Of a stretch of DNA of 64,000 nt, positions 34,660 through 47,138 are shown piece after piece. Position numbers and translations under genes: made by a program. The notes under the pieces are model-generated. The model was not told the DNA's origin and searched no databases. It saw nothing but the letters and a program-made list of their open reading frames with translations. Numbering within the stretch: position 1 is the stretch's first letter; each line of letters begins with the position of its first letter. The stretch is from Dactylorhiza incarnata (Eukaryota; Streptophyta; Magnoliopsida; Asparagales; Orchidaceae): positions 6,080,501 through 6,144,500 of the forward strand of contig JAWHQI010000079.1 of assembly GCA_033032865.1 (NCBI GenBank), given 5' to 3'.

Positions 34660-34918
34660 GGAGTCGTCGATCTGAGTTTAGAGTATTGACAAATAACTGA
34701 TATAAATAATCAGGACTTGAATTTGTCGAACTGAGCTTTAATACAGAATTTGTCGAGCTCTGGCTGGAATTCATCGAACGCTGCTCGCCATTTGTCGAAC
34801 GCTGCTCAGAGAATGTCGAGCGCTGGAACTGGCCATAATACTTCAGTCTGCTGAGACAAATTCGTCGAACGATGCTAGACATTTGTCGAACGCCACTCGA
34901 CATTTGTCGAACACTGGG
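34660..34918. repeat. TTTGTCGAACG array in A U3
   Basis: About nine GTCGA cores, most as TTTGTCGAACGCTGCTC-like units, 130-400 nt from the LTR start in A's orientation. The equivalent in the 5' LTR is at about 44860-45112. Confidence 0.9.
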
Positions 34919-35054
34919 AACTTAAATTTTCCTTAAGTTCTAGCAACTCTAACAGTCTAAAAACTTGACCCTTAAACTATACAATGGGGTCAACTTGATC
35001 CTTAGTTAAAACATAGTGATCCTAGCCCAAATCAGTAATAGGGTTGTTCCAACA

Positions 35055-35066
35055 ATCTCCCCCTAT
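35055..35066 (-). promoter_or_regulatory. Polypurine tract of element A
   Basis: The + strand ATCTCCCCCTAT abuts the 3' LTR, so ATAGGGGGAGAT in element orientation. Confidence 0.9.
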
Positions 35067-35312
35067 TTGGGTTAGGATACTATTTGACAATCCATCAAAT
35101 AAATAAATAAAAAATAAACAGCAGAGCAAAAAAAAAATATCTGACAGAATGAAAATTCATTTCAGCAGATAGAGTAAAAATAGTGCTCTGAGTTCATTAC
35201 AGCCAAAATATTTAAACAATAACAGAATAAATAAGTCTGAACCTTTTTCACTTCTTTGCTGATGAAGGTTTGAAAATGATTATCCTGTTAGGATCTTCAG
35301 ATTTCTTCTTGC

Positions 35313-38054
35313 TTATATAGAGATCTTGAGCTCCCAGTATAGTTTGAGATATGACATGAGGGACAAAAGCTCCTGGGTGCTTTTCAAGATATTCTTCAGC
35401 ATTGAATAACTCTTTGGAATTGTACTTGTCAAACTCTTTCTTCTGTAATCAAACATGGTAGAAATATTTGTGAAATCTTTACCTTCTGATTTTGCTTTGT
35501 TAATCTGGGCATAAACAATTGTTTCTTTGAGTCTTGCCATTTGAGATAATCTTTTCTCTTCAGGATCTGGAAGATAGGGAACATATTCTGAAATATCAAC
35601 TTGATCTCGAGGACCACTTTGAGGATTTTTGATCTTGTGAAAAGATCCATCAGAAATATGGAGCATGTATTCTGAAGATATTTGAGGTGAAACAATGACT
35701 GGACTTTCTTGTAAAGCAACTGCTAATTTCTTAGAAGGAGGATCACTGGCTGATCCTGATACTTGAGATCCACTTGAACTACCAGATTTCCTTGAATGCT
35801 GAGAGCTGGGCTTCTGGGAGGAGGATGATGGTGCTGCTGAGCCTGCTGTTGGAGGAGGAGGAGGAGGATGGTTATATTTGACAGGCTTGTCAGAATAGTA
35901 ACCAATCTTCCTCATCTTCTTTCTTCTTTTATTCTAATTTCTTGAGAATTTCATCCAATGTGGTGTATCTTTGTCAAGAGTAATGTTATGAAGAACATAA
36001 TAAGGGATATCATTCTCAGGGTTTGGAGGCTTGGGAACAGCCTTTGACTTTGCTTTTCTTTTCTTTCTCTTCCTTGATAAAGTGTTATCAGAATCACTTT
36101 CATTATCTTCTTCATTAGAGTCAGAAGAGGGAATTGGATTATCATATAAATCATTGAGCATTTTAAGAGCTTTGATTCTTTGCTCTTCAGCTTCATAAGC
36201 TTCATCCTCTGCTTTCCAAATTTCATCAAAATCTGGAATTGGTGATTCATCAAAGACAAAAGTTGGGAATTCAAAACTATTGATAATTTCTTCTGTAACT
36301 ACAACTGATTTTTCTGCTTGACTTGGAGCTTGAGTTTGAACTTGAACTGAGACATGAACTGGATCTGCTCTTTGAACTGCAAAACTGTTGATAATCTTTT
36401 TCAGCAAAACTTTATCAATTGGAGCAGTGTAAGGAACAATTGCTCTAGAATAATCTTGATATTTTGGCAGAACTGAGTAAATGGGATTGAACTTAGATAG
36501 CAAATGAATAATATCTAAAGAGGGATGAATATAGATATTATTAATTTCTTCTATAGCTGGTATTCCAGATGCTTCAACCAAATCAAACATATCTAAATCA
36601 GAAATTTGAACTGTTTCTTCAATAACAACTGTATCTGTATCTTCAACAAAAACTGTGGCCTCTGAAATTGGAGCTTCTGGAGCTTCTTCATAAGGCATCT
36701 CCCCCTGCCTAGCTTCAGGGAGACCTGAATCTAGGCCCCTAGAAGAAGGGACAGAAAAAGAGGAAGGAATTGAAGATATAGTAGAAGATAGTTCAGAAAG
36801 TGCTTGAAGAATTGGAGCAATTTTTGCATCCAATGTGGAGTCAAGATTTGAAAGAATATGATGGACTGGAGCAAGTTTTGCATCCAGGATTTGATCTAGC
36901 TTAGGAAGAATGTGATTAAGAATCTAATCAGCAACAAATTGGAAATGTAGAAATAGAAATTCAGGTTGATGGGATGAAGAGGATTGAGAAGTAGATGGAA
37001 TGGAAGTTGGCACAAAGATATTTGAAACATTGGCATGTTGTTAAGGAATGTCAGAATGAATAGGGCAAGAGTGATGGATGGGAGAATGATGGTCATCATG
37101 CATGGGAGATGGAGGTGGAGAAGTGTGAGGAGTTAGAAGGGTAGATGAGGATGGAATGTCATCAATGAGTGTGGGAGAATTTGGAGGTGGAGATTGTGCA
37201 GGGGAAATGTTCTGAGGTGGAGATGGGAGAGGAGGAGAAGAAACAAGAGGAGGAGGAGAAGGAGCTTTTAGAAGGGTTGAGGGAGTGACTGGATTAGTCC
37301 TTGTGCCTTCAGAAGTTTTCTTCTGTGTAGCTGCTCCTGGGTTCTTCTTGGTAAACACCCTGTCCCATTTAGCAAAGAGAGCCGAGGTCAGCTTCTTGCT
37401 AGCATTAATGGTCACCTTGGGAGAGACCAGAAGGTCTTGGTGTATTTCCTGCAATACAATTCCTATAATTCTTCCAAAACAAACATTTTCCTTTGAAATC
37501 TTCTTCTTAATCAATCCAAAGAGGATTGATCCCCAGTTTACTTTCTTCTTTTCCATTAAGGCCACCATCAACATAAATTGGTGCCTATTAATATAATCAT
37601 GACCTGTTGTTTTCCCTAACAACACTTTTCCAACAATATCAGAAAGAAACTTATATTCCAAAGATAAGTTTTTCTTAAGCAGGTGATTAGGGTTTCCAGT
37701 AGAATGACCCATTTTAATCAATGCTTCACCGTTTTCAACAGAGCTTAGCTCTAACTCATCATCACCATTCACAAAACCAAAAGCCTCAGATAGAATGTTA
37801 GGGGTAAGAGAAACCTGATGTCCTGAAATGGTTACTGTTAGACTTTCATCATCTGGCTTAGCCGTAAAACACCATTCTTTAATTTCTGCTGTGTGCAGCT
37901 TTATCCTCATGCTCATTAACTTCTTTAACTGCTGCTCCTCAAAGAGTTGAAGGATATCTTTGAAGACTTGGTCAGATTGTGTGAAAGATTCCATGTCGAT
38001 GTCAAACCCGGCATCGAACTTCATCGAGTAGAGCGCGGCTTGAGAAATCGCCAT
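35313..38054 (-). pseudogene. Element A third ORF (env-position protein, about 900 codons)
   Basis: One frame from ATG 38054 (MAISQAALYS) to 35313, broken by stops near 37042, 36926 and 35935 and a frameshift near 35440. An upstream in-frame ATG at 38066 lies before a splice-acceptor-like CAG, so I prefer 38054. Residues about 1-230 form a conserved domain (ISGHQVSLTPNILSEAFGF, EYKFLSDIVGKVLLGKT, FAKWDRVF) shared with B's ORF. Then come a long proline-rich stretch, acidic repeats and a basic patch RKRKKRKAKSK that looks like a nuclear signal. I see no convincing signal peptide or membrane helix. From memory it resembles 'putative plant transposon protein' domains rather than a fusion envelope; this is not verified. 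Confidence 0.8.
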
Positions 38055-38060
38055 TTGTAT

Positions 38061-38062
38061 CT
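38061..38062 (-). promoter_or_regulatory. Candidate splice acceptor before A third ORF
   Basis: On the minus strand TTTCTCTCTTGCAG ends 6 bases before the ATG at 38054. It mirrors the acceptor before B's third ORF. The donor is unknown. Confidence 0.55.
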
Positions 38063-38229
38063 GCAAGAGAGAAAGATCAAGTGCAGAGGGGAACTGGAGG
38101 GAAACGATTTTTGTAGGCGTGATCTATTAAGAAATAAATTAGAGATTATATAGACTGGAGAAGGGGGGCGCATTTGAGGAGCGGGTTTCGGCAAAAACCT
38201 AATAAAAACAGAAGTCAAAAAGACTTTAG

Positions 38230-38395
38230 GTCTTCGTCAGACAGCGTTCGACAAAAATATCTTTTTCGTCGACCACCGTTCGACAAATGAAATTGTATTT
38301 ATCGATTCTGAAGTTAACAGGTTTTGTCGACCGCCGTTCGACAAATGATACAAATTCGTCGTTCTCCGTTCGACGAATTTTGGGGATAAATAGAA
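38230..38395. repeat. GTTCGAC array upstream of A third ORF
   Basis: Four GTTCGACAAA/GTTCGACGAA copies plus three TCGTCGAC/CGTCG forms, in the same style as A's U3 array (ATTTGTCGAACG on the minus strand). It lies between the pol stop and the third-ORF start. Confidence 0.85.
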
Positions 38396-38406
38396 ATGTT
38401 AATTTT

Positions 38407-41400
38407 TTAACAGATTGAATCTCCATCTATCATTCCTAATTGATTTATAAAGAAGATATGCTTCTTTTCATCCAATGGTTTGGTGAAAATGTCAGCTCTT
38501 TGTAAATCAGTAGAAATAAATTGTAGGTAAATTTTATTTTTATCCACATTATCCCTAAGGAAGTGGTGCCTAATTTCTATGTGTTTAGTCCTACTATGGA
38601 GAACTGGATTTTGTGCTATAGATATTGCACTTGTATTGTCACAAAATATAGTTAAATTATTTAAGTTGATACCATAGTCTAGAAGTTGATTTTGTATCCA
38701 CAACATCTGTGAGCAGCAACTGCTAGCAGCCATGTATTCAACTTCAACTGTTATGTAGACACGGATGTCTGCTTTTTACAAAACCAAGACACAAGCCTAT
38801 CACCAAGAAACTGACAAGTTCCTGATGCGCTTTTCCTGTCTACTCTGCATCCAGCATAATCTGAATCTGAGAATCTAGATAATTCAAATTCAGATGCTGT
38901 TGGATACCAAAGTCCTAGATTAGGGCAACCCTTTATATATCTCAAAATTCTTTTTAATAAAATTAAGTGAGATTCTTTGGGGTTAACTTGAAACCTAGCA
39001 CAAATACAGGTAGCAAATATTATGTCAGGTCTACTAGCTGTTAAATAAAGTAGTGAGCCAACAATTGCTCTATATACTTTTGAATCAACAGGTTTCCCTG
39101 ATTCATCATTATCAACAACAACATTTGAGGGCATGGGTGTTTTCATGGTAGAAGAATCAGACAAACCAAATCTTTTCACTAATTCCTTAGCATACTTAGA
39201 TTGGGATATGAAGATTCCATTTGGAGTTTGCTTCACTTGAAGACCAAGGAAGTATGATAACTCACCCATACTACTCATTTCAAATTTAGATTGCATTAGA
39301 TTGGAAAATCATTTGCACAAATTTGAATCAGTAGAGCCAAAAATAATGTCATCTGCATATATTTGAACTAGCAATGTTTGATTTTTATGTATCCTGTAAA
39401 ATAAGGTTTTGTCTACTATGCCCCTATAGAAATTGTTTTCCAAAAAAAAAAAACTAGCTAAAGTCTCATACCATGCTCTAGGAGCTTGTTTGAGACCATA
39501 AAGAGCTTTCTTAAGCTTAAATACAAAAGAGGGTTGAGTTGGAGAGATGAAACCTGGTGGTTGTTCCACATAGACTTCTTCTTTAATTTCTCCATTTAAG
39601 AATGCACTATTCACATCCATTTGAAATACTTTGAACTTTTTGTATGCAGCAAATGCAAGAAAGATTCTGATTGCTTCAAGTCTTGCAACAGGAGCAAAGG
39701 TCTGATCATAATCAATCCCTTCTTCCTGTGAATAACCTTGAGCTACCAGTCTTGCTTTATTTCTCACAATGTTGCCTTGTTCATCTAGCTTGTTCCTGAA
39801 GACCCATTTAGTGCCAATAACTGGATGGCCCTTTGGTCTAGGAACCAAATCCCATACTTTGTTTGTCTCAAATTGATTGAGTTCCTCTTGCATAGCAATG
39901 ATCCAGTTGGGATCTTATTCTGTATCTTGTAGAGATTGAGGTTCAATCTGAGAGAGAAAACATGTGTGCATCATGTTCTGATTTACTTGATTCCTTGTTT
40001 GCACACCTGCTGAAATATCACCAATTACTTGTGATATTGGATGATCTCTAACTGTGATGTGGTCAACGGTTAGAGTTGGTTCAGCAATGATAGTTTCTTG
40101 AGGAATTTGATCTGTTGTCACTTGAATTAATTTGTCAGCAAGATCTTCTGGATGATGATCTTCTTCTTCACTATCTTCAAGTGTTTGAGTTGTTGGAGGT
40201 GAAGAATCTCTTTTCTCTAGATTTAGCTCACTTAGTTCTCCACATAAATCTGATACCTGCAAGGTATTTATGGTAGAGGTGGTATTCCTCTCCTCATTCA
40301 ATAGGTTAGATTCATCAAAAAAAATATGCATGGACTCCTCTATTTTAAGAGTAGATTTGTTGTAGACTCTATATGCCTTACTAGATAGAGAGTATCCAAG
40401 GAATATGCCTTCAGCTGCCTTAGCTTCAAATTTCCTTAGATATTTCTTATCATTGTTATGCACATAGCATTTACAACCAAAAATCTTAAAATAGCTAACC
40501 TTAGGCTTTTTATTCTTGAGTAGTTCATAGGGAGTCTTACCCTTAAGTTTATGTATCAGGCTTCTATTCAACACATAATTTGCTGTGTTCACTGCCTCTG
40601 CCCAAAAAGAGAGTGCGAGCATCAGCAAGCAATGTAGTTGCTGATTCAATTAATGTTCTATTTTTCCTTTCAGCTACCCCATTTTGTTGAGGGCTTCTAG
40701 GAGCAGAGAAACACTGCCTGACCCCTTCTTTTCCACAAAATTCTCTCATCAGAAGAGACTCAAACTCAGTACCATGATCACTTCTGATCAATGCAACTAA
40801 AGTAGAGTACTCAGTCTTGATGGACCTGAGAAAGTCTGTTAGAACTTTGAAAGTGTCAGACTTGTTTCTAAGAAAGAACACGCAAGTGAATCTTGATAAG
40901 TTATCTACAATAACTAGAGAATAATGCTTCCCTCCTAAGTTCTGTATAGCAGTAGGTCCAAAGAGATCTAAATGCAATAAATATAGAATCCTAGGTGAAT
41001 CACTCTTGGATAAAGATTTGAAACTACTTCTAGTCTGCTTACCTAACTGACAAGCCCTGCAAAGTCCTTCCTTCTTGTATGAACCAGAAGGCAGTCCTCT
41101 GACAAGATTGTCCTTAGAAAGCTTAGAGATAGTTCTAAGGTTAATGTGTCCTAGCCTTTTATGTCATAGTTCATTTGTCTTACTTATTGAATTAAATAGA
41201 CAGATGTCAGTATTGGAAGAGTCAAAATTGACTAGATAAATATTTCCTTGTCTAATACCAGATAATACATTTTTATTTTTATTATTGGTAATAAGACATT
41301 GGGAAGGGTTAAAGGTTACCTGATAACCTTCATCACATAACTGACTTATGCTGATGAGGTTGTGCTTGAGACCTTTCACATATGATACTTCTTTGAATGT

Positions 41401-41560
41401 GACTGCTCCAACTTTGACTTGTCCATACCCTTTTGTCTGTCCACAGTTGGAGTCTCCAAAGACAACTTTGGGTCCAAGCTTTGCCTTATAATTGCTTAGG
41501 TTGGCCTTGTTTCCTGTCATATGCTTTGATCATCCACTATCCAAGTACCAATATTCTTTT
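38407..41560 (-). pseudogene. pol: Element A pol: protease, integrase, RT, RNase H
   Basis: Protease WYLDSG is near 41540, followed by a stop in place of Cys and then SKHMTGN. Integrase has HKRLGHINLRT, RACQLGKQTRSSF, DLFGP, RSDHGTEF and PQQNGVAERKNRTL. A frameshift lies near 40630. The linker ends [12 protein letters not shown] has [39 protein letters not shown] and YADD at 39348-39359. A stop lies near 39310. RNase H has DSDYAGCRVDRKSASG; a frameshift near 38745 precedes the last part ([24 protein letters not shown]). All domains are present in normal order. Confidence 0.95.
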
Positions 41561-43665
41561 ATTCTTGAATAGATGTGTACCTGCAAAGACAGAAAAATAA
41601 ACTAGTTGTTTTTGACCCAGACTACCTTGGGTCCTTTTGTCTTACCACAATATTCAGAAATAAAGGATATTTCAGGCTGATCCTTATAGCCTTGTGGATG
41701 ATATCTCCTTGGAGGTATAATCCATTCAGTAAAAGGATTTTTAGTATATTTAGAATTAGAATTCTTAGAACTTTCTGTATAATATATGTTCGACAAATTT
41801 GGGTAAATTCATCGACCGCCGTTCGACGAATGTGCATGATTTTGTCGAGCGCCGTCCATATGATAACTATTTAAAGTCTGTTCTCAGTTTTTGTCAATCT
41901 CCGTTCGACAAAATGAAGTCTTTTTGTTGAGCTCCGTTCGACGAATTCTTCTGAATTCTTTTATTCTTAATATTCTTGCTTGAAATATCTTTATTGGCTT
42001 CAGTAGCCTCTTTGCCTTTAGCAGAGACGAATTTTATAGGTGTAGAGAGGATGTTTTTTTTAATTAGAGGTGGCTCACTTGATGAAGCACCCAAGCCCAG
42101 TTTGCTATTGAGTCTAGCATTGACAGTGCCTGTGATGTCCATCAGTTTGATACTTCTCTCATTTAGGGATTCTTCAAATCTCTTGGCCTCAGATAATTTA
42201 TTCTCAATGAGAATAGTTTGTTCTCTGGAGGCTGCCAACTCTTTCTTAAGAGTAGCATTTTCTTAACTTAAATTATTCATTTTAGCTAACTTATTTCTGA
42301 GTGAGATAATTTCTTTCTCAGATTTAATTAAGTCTAGGCAAAGAACTTTAAATTCAGCCTTGAATTCAACTGAAGTAAAATCAAAATGAGATAATACCTG
42401 ATCTGCATCATCTTCTGCTTCAGAGTCTGATTTTTCTTTATCAGAATTATGTCCTGAGGCATTGATAGCCATCATGCAGAATGTTCTTTGTTCTTCATCA
42501 TCACTGGAGCTGGATGAGAAGGCATCTTCTGACTCACTGCCTGAGTCATATATTGCCATCAGACATTTGTCACTTTCATTTGATTTCTCTTCATCATCAT
42601 TAGATGAACTGGATGATGATTCAGATTCAGTTTCACTCCAGGATTCTGCAATGAATCCTCTTCCCTTCTTTTTGTGCTTGTGTGAGGAAGATTTGTTGGA
42701 GCTTCTTTTCTCTTCTTTCTCCTTTTTCTGTTCTTTCTTTTTCTCATCTGGACATTCTGTCAGGTAGTGTCCAGGTTTCCTGCAACCATAACAAATAACT
42801 TCTTTAGGAGTTGATTTGTCATACCTTTGCTTTTCTCTTGATCTGGACTCCTTCTTTCTGAAGTACTTCTTAGCCAATTTGTAGAATCTCTTGGCTATGA
42901 GACTCATAAACTCCTCATTTTGTGGAGTCTTTTCTTCTTCTGCATCAGCTGCTTTGAAAGCTATGCTCTTTTCTTTCTTTGTTGCTGGAGATGTAGTGGA
43001 TGATTCAGCTTCCCTAGACTTGATGAGCTGCTCATAAGATTTGAGTTTACCCAACAAAGCTTCAGTGGTAATCTCATTTAGACTTCTGGCTTCCTTGATT
43101 GGCCAGATTCTAGAATCCCATGTGCTGGGGAAGCACATTAGAATCTTATCATTTATTTCAGTGATAGAAATCACTTTGTCTAGAGATTTCAGCTCATTAA
43201 TTATGAGACTGAGTCTGTTATACATGTCAGCCACTGTCTCTGTGTCTCCTTTCTTGAAGTTTTCATACAGAGAGATCAAGTGTGATCTTCTGTCTTTTCT
43301 TTCATCTGCAGAACCTGAAACCATGTTATTTAGTGAAATCCAAATTTCTCTAGCTGAAGTACATTCAACCACTTTTTGAAATATGTCATCAGACATAGTT
43401 TGAGCCAATATGTTCATGGCTTTAGCATCTGCACTTCTCTGCTTTTTCTGAGCTTCAGTCCACTCAGGAGGTGGGACAGCAGGTTGTCTGCTATGGTTCC
43501 AGTGCTGGTTGATGTTGTAGGTGCTGGAGGCCCTGTCAGAATAACATTGAAAATTTCTTCATCAATAGAGTTCATATAATGCCTAATCTTTGCTTTCCAA
43601 AGTGCAAACTTGCTAAGATTGCACATTGGAGGTCTTGTGCTTGAGTACTCCTTGTTCTGTGCCAT
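41561..43665 (-). pseudogene. gag: Element A gag
   Basis: It starts MAQNKEYSSTRPPMCNLSKF, shifts frame near 43490, and continues from about 43480 to 42263 with MNILAQTMSDDIFQKVV, CFPSTWDSRIWPIKEA and a CCHC knuckle CYGCRKPGHYLTEC (near 42756-42792). A serine/acidic region and a coiled coil follow. A further in-frame piece runs 42238-41894. The last part (ending GPKVVWVKN near 41605) is in another frame and is separated by a TCGAC-rich insert. Confidence 0.9.
41785..41950. repeat. TTCGAC motif cluster inside A gag C-terminus
   Basis: GTTCGACAAA, GTTCGACGAA and TCGTCGA-like cores occur about seven times within 165 bp. They sit in the coding region between the gag coiled coil and the gag end, and the frame is broken there. 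Same style as the U3 array of A. Confidence 0.8.
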
Positions 43666-43761
43666 GAGTTTTTAACAAAAAATAGATAAATAAAAACTCT
43701 AAATTAATTTAAGATCTAATTGATCTTTGTGATTCAGGTGTTAGCCTGTAAAGACTCAACC

Positions 43762-43775
43762 TACCTCTGATACCA
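43762..43775 (-). promoter_or_regulatory. Primer-binding site of element A
   Basis: The + strand TACCTCTGATACCA is TGGTATCAGAGGTA in element orientation, adjacent to the 5' LTR. Identical to the site in B. Confidence 0.92.
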
Positions 43776-43777
43776 AT

Positions 43778-45250
43778 TGAAAGTGGAGGTTAGATCTTAA
43801 GTTACTCAAGAGGGGGGGGGGGGGGGGGGAATAAAGTGTTAAAAATTTCCTTAGTTTTTATAGTGTAATTAAAATAGTGTTATATATATATGTGTAAACA
43901 GAGTGAGAATTATATAAACAGAATAACTGAGTAAATAAAAGCACACACATCACAGCACAAAGAAATAAACACAACCAGAAGACACAAGGAATTTATAGTG
44001 GTTCCCCAATAAATCTGGGTAGTCCACTCTTCTACCACCCTTTGGTAGGAGTCCACTAGGAGGGTTGATCAGGTGCCCTAACACCAAGGTGATTTTGATC
44101 AGGTGTCCACACACCACAGAGCTTTTGATCAGATGCTCAAAACCAACAGGATTTTTTGATCAGGTGTCTTGCCACCAAGGGGGTTACACTTTTGAAGGGA
44201 GTATTAACCCTGTACAAGAGAGGTGAGAAAAGGGTTATTGTGTTCTTCTCTGTCAAGATGCTGAGAGAAGACTCTAGTGGACTTGTTGTAAAGATCCCCC
44301 TATCTGATTGAAGTAGATGACAGATGATGGAGAAGCTTTCTCTTGAAGACTCAAATCTTCTGTAGCAGATTGATCTGGAAGAATAGGTTCTTCAGATTCC
44401 TTGTTGCTCTTGTAGAAGACTTGAACTTGCAGCAGAGTATCTGAGAGATGGATCTTGAAGATGATGTTCTCAGAGTAAAGATGGGTGCTGCTTGAGGAGG
44501 AAGAAGAAGACTTGAGAGTAATATACTGAATGTTCTTCTTTCTCTATCCTTGTTTTTTTTTCTGTATTCTGCAAGAATGCTAATTTTTAATTATGTCGAG
44601 AGAGAATAATACAATAATGTCTGTCTTTGATATATTCTATTTTTGGAATAGAATAATCTGCCCTTAATCCTTTCTTGGAACTGTAAATCGATTTCTGTCA
44701 GGTCCTTTAATTCCTTAGCCGTGAAAAACTCTGTAGCATTAAATGTCAACGACTATTCTTGTCTTGGAACAAAGGAAATAAGGAATATATTTGAATAATA
44801 TAATATCCTTACTTGCCTGGCTTGAATACATCCAAATGTATTGAATATATCCGTTGGAGTCGTCGATCTGAGTTCAGAGTATTGACAAATAACTGATATA
44901 AATAATCTGGACTTGAATTTGTCGAACTGAGCTTTAATACAGAATTTGTCAAGCTCTGGATGGAATTCGTTGAACGATGCTCGCCATTTGTCGAACGCTA
45001 CTCAGAGAATGTCGAGCGCTGGAACTGGCCATAATACTTCAGTCTGCTGAGACAAATTCGTCAAACGATGCTAGTCATTCGTCGAACGCCACTCGACATT
45101 TGTCGAACACTGAGAGCTTAAATTTTCCTTAAGTTCTAGCAACTCTAACAGTCTAAAAACTTGACCCTTAAACTATACAATGAGGTCAACTTGATCCTTA
45201 GTTAAAACATAGTGATCCTATCCCAAATCATTAATTGGGTTGTTCCAACA
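43778..45250 (-). repeat. Element A 5' LTR
   Basis: 1473 bp, similar throughout to 33569-35054. The G-run at 43812-43830 is longer than in the 3' copy. It ends TTGTTCCAACA at 45250, followed by the AGCTG duplication. The first residues of an ORF starting at 45235 lie in this LTR and are not part of B's protein. Confidence 0.95.
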
Positions 45251-45255
45251 AGCTG

Positions 45256-46915
45256 TCAAAGCTAAAGGACAATATTCACATAGGAACTGATGACACCCTC
45301 CATGGGAAAATTTCTGGACATGATATCAGTATAACAGAGAAAATGTTATCTCAAACATATGATCTACCCACTGGTAGTGATTCAAATGAACTTACTGGAA
45401 AAGAGATCAGCAAGGCTTTGCAGATAATACAGTTCAAGAAGGAAAAGCCCATACACCTGAAAAAGAATGATGTGGCAGAAGAATACAGATTCCTAGCTGA
45501 CATAGTAGGGAAGGTGATGCTATGTAAGATTTTAGCACATGATACTATTCCCAAGCAACAATTTTAAATAATGGGAGTTCTTGTCCTAAAATAGTAAATA
45601 AACTAGGGAAGATGCCTTGTAAGGTTGATTGGGCACAAACACGCTCATAAAGAAAATGCATATATGAGAAGAATGAGTCAGATGATATTTCATCATTACC
45701 TCATGGTCTGCAAATCAAAAGGGGTGCAAATTCCACCAGGAAAAAGAATGAACATTGGAATTTTCTCCAAATGGACCAGGCAGATTCTGAAGCCTGGTCA
45801 ATCTGCACATTCACCTCCTCCTTCTCCACCACCACAATACATAGAGACAAATCTACTAGATCCCCCAAGGGATAGTTCTCTTCAACAGCACATCCCAACA
45901 AATCAACAAGATAATCAACCAGAGGCTGATCCAGATGCTAATCCAGCCCACTTTAAACAGACAAGTCCATCCATCCCTGCCACAGAACCTGCACCTCAAG
46001 TCCCTCTCCAACCACAACAACAATCATCCACCATAATTATAGACAATCAGTCTGCTCCCCTACCACCATTTCATATCTCTCTAGAAGTCTATCAATCCCA
46101 CTCCTGTATAGATCTTCCAGACTTTAATGAGAACCTCACAGCAATCCCCTCAGTTATTCTATCCATGCCTACTCCTCCTACATCTCTTGCTCATACTCCC
46201 TCTTTTGATATTGAACAAGCCATCTCTAAAGTAGTAGGTTTGACCTCAAGCACCTTTGCTGACCTACTAGCTAGCCAAACCATAATATTTAATAAGAAAC
46301 ACTCCTAGATGGAGTCAGAAATACAAGAATCAAAAGAGTCACTCTTGTCTCTCAAGACAATTGTATCCTCCTCAATGATCACTAAAGATTTCTTAACCTC
46401 CCTTGCTAGTAAGGTTAAGAAGGGGGAGAAGATTCAAGAGGAGTAGATACATAATCAGGGAGGTGTAAGTGTCCAGGAGAAGGACAAGAGTGTTATAGAA
46501 GAGAATTCTCCAAGTGTTCCAAATACTGAGGCTAATGACCCAAATAAGCTAACTGTTTTTCAAATAGGAACAGTTAAAGTGGAGCCAGTTGATAATCCTC
46601 TAGAAAATCCTGCATCAAACTAGGGGGAGCATGCTGCAGAAGTTCCTGTAGTATCCCAGTGGGAACTCCCATCAACTCAGGGGGAGTTCCTAGAAGATGA
46701 ACAAATAATGTATGAGTTGGCAATGATTGCTAAGGAGGCTGCCCTAAATGCTGAAAAAATGCACAATCTCAGGGGGAGCCTCCCAAAGAGAATGAAATTC
46801 ATGATGAAGCTGACAAGGATCCTGAAGAAAATGAACCTCTTGTGTTTGCTACAAGAAAGGTGATACCAAAGGTCTTCTTAAGGAAAAAGAAAACTCTTGA
46901 GAAGGAGCATTGAAG
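45256..46915 (+). pseudogene. Element B third ORF, remainder
   Basis: Resumes after A. The domain shared with A's third ORF is clear: LHGKISGHDISITEKMLSQ, EEYRFLADIVGKVMLCK and FSKWTRQILKPG. The pieces 45256-45567 and 45625-46308 are in one frame, separated by stops. A Pro/Gln-rich stretch follows (about 45795-46080), then a less conserved tail with further stops to about 46915. Four GGGGGAG motifs lie inside the tail. Confidence 0.82.
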
Positions 46916-47138
46916 TCCAGGTATTCTGTAAATATGAATACTCTATATTATAACATTTGGAGCAAACAGCTGTGTTGAACAATATAACTACTTGACAGTG
47001 TATGAAGTGCTCTGTGTTTTCATTGTTTTATGTTGTTATTGTTTATGTATATCTTGTTTGTGTTTGAACTGATGTCAAAGCATGTTTGAAATCAATTACT
47101 TTATTTTGTAAAAAAATTTATGATAAATAGGGGGAGAT

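Larger units (their letters stand above)
33569..35054 (-). repeat. Element A 3' LTR
   Basis: 1486 bp. On the + strand it starts TGAAAGTGGAGG and ends TTGTTCCAACA, then meets the polypurine tract. A 13-base G-run (33606-33618) is the C-run of the LTR end. Stem-loops lie at 33829-33990 and a TTTGTCGAACG array at 34660-34918. Confidence 0.95.
33569..45250 (-). mobile_element. Element A: full-length SIRE-type Copia element with third ORF
   Basis: 11,682 bp on the minus strand with a perfect AGCTG target duplication (33564-33568 and 45251-45255). In element orientation: 5' LTR (45250-43778), tRNA-Met primer site, gag, protease, integrase, RT-RNase H, a TCGAC-rich spacer, a third ORF of about 900 codons, polypurine tract, 3' LTR. 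Stops and about four frameshifts inactivate it. It is inserted in the third ORF of B. K at the window's left end is from the same family. Confidence 0.96.

Noticed and set aside
38055..38066. ATG at 38066 as the third-ORF start in A
   Set aside because: It lies upstream of a splice-acceptor-like CAG; the ATG at 38054 matches the arrangement in B better, although 38066 cannot be excluded.
45235..45255. ATG at 45235 as the start of a B gene
   Set aside because: These bases lie in the LTR of A and its target duplication; the B reading frame truly resumes at 45256.
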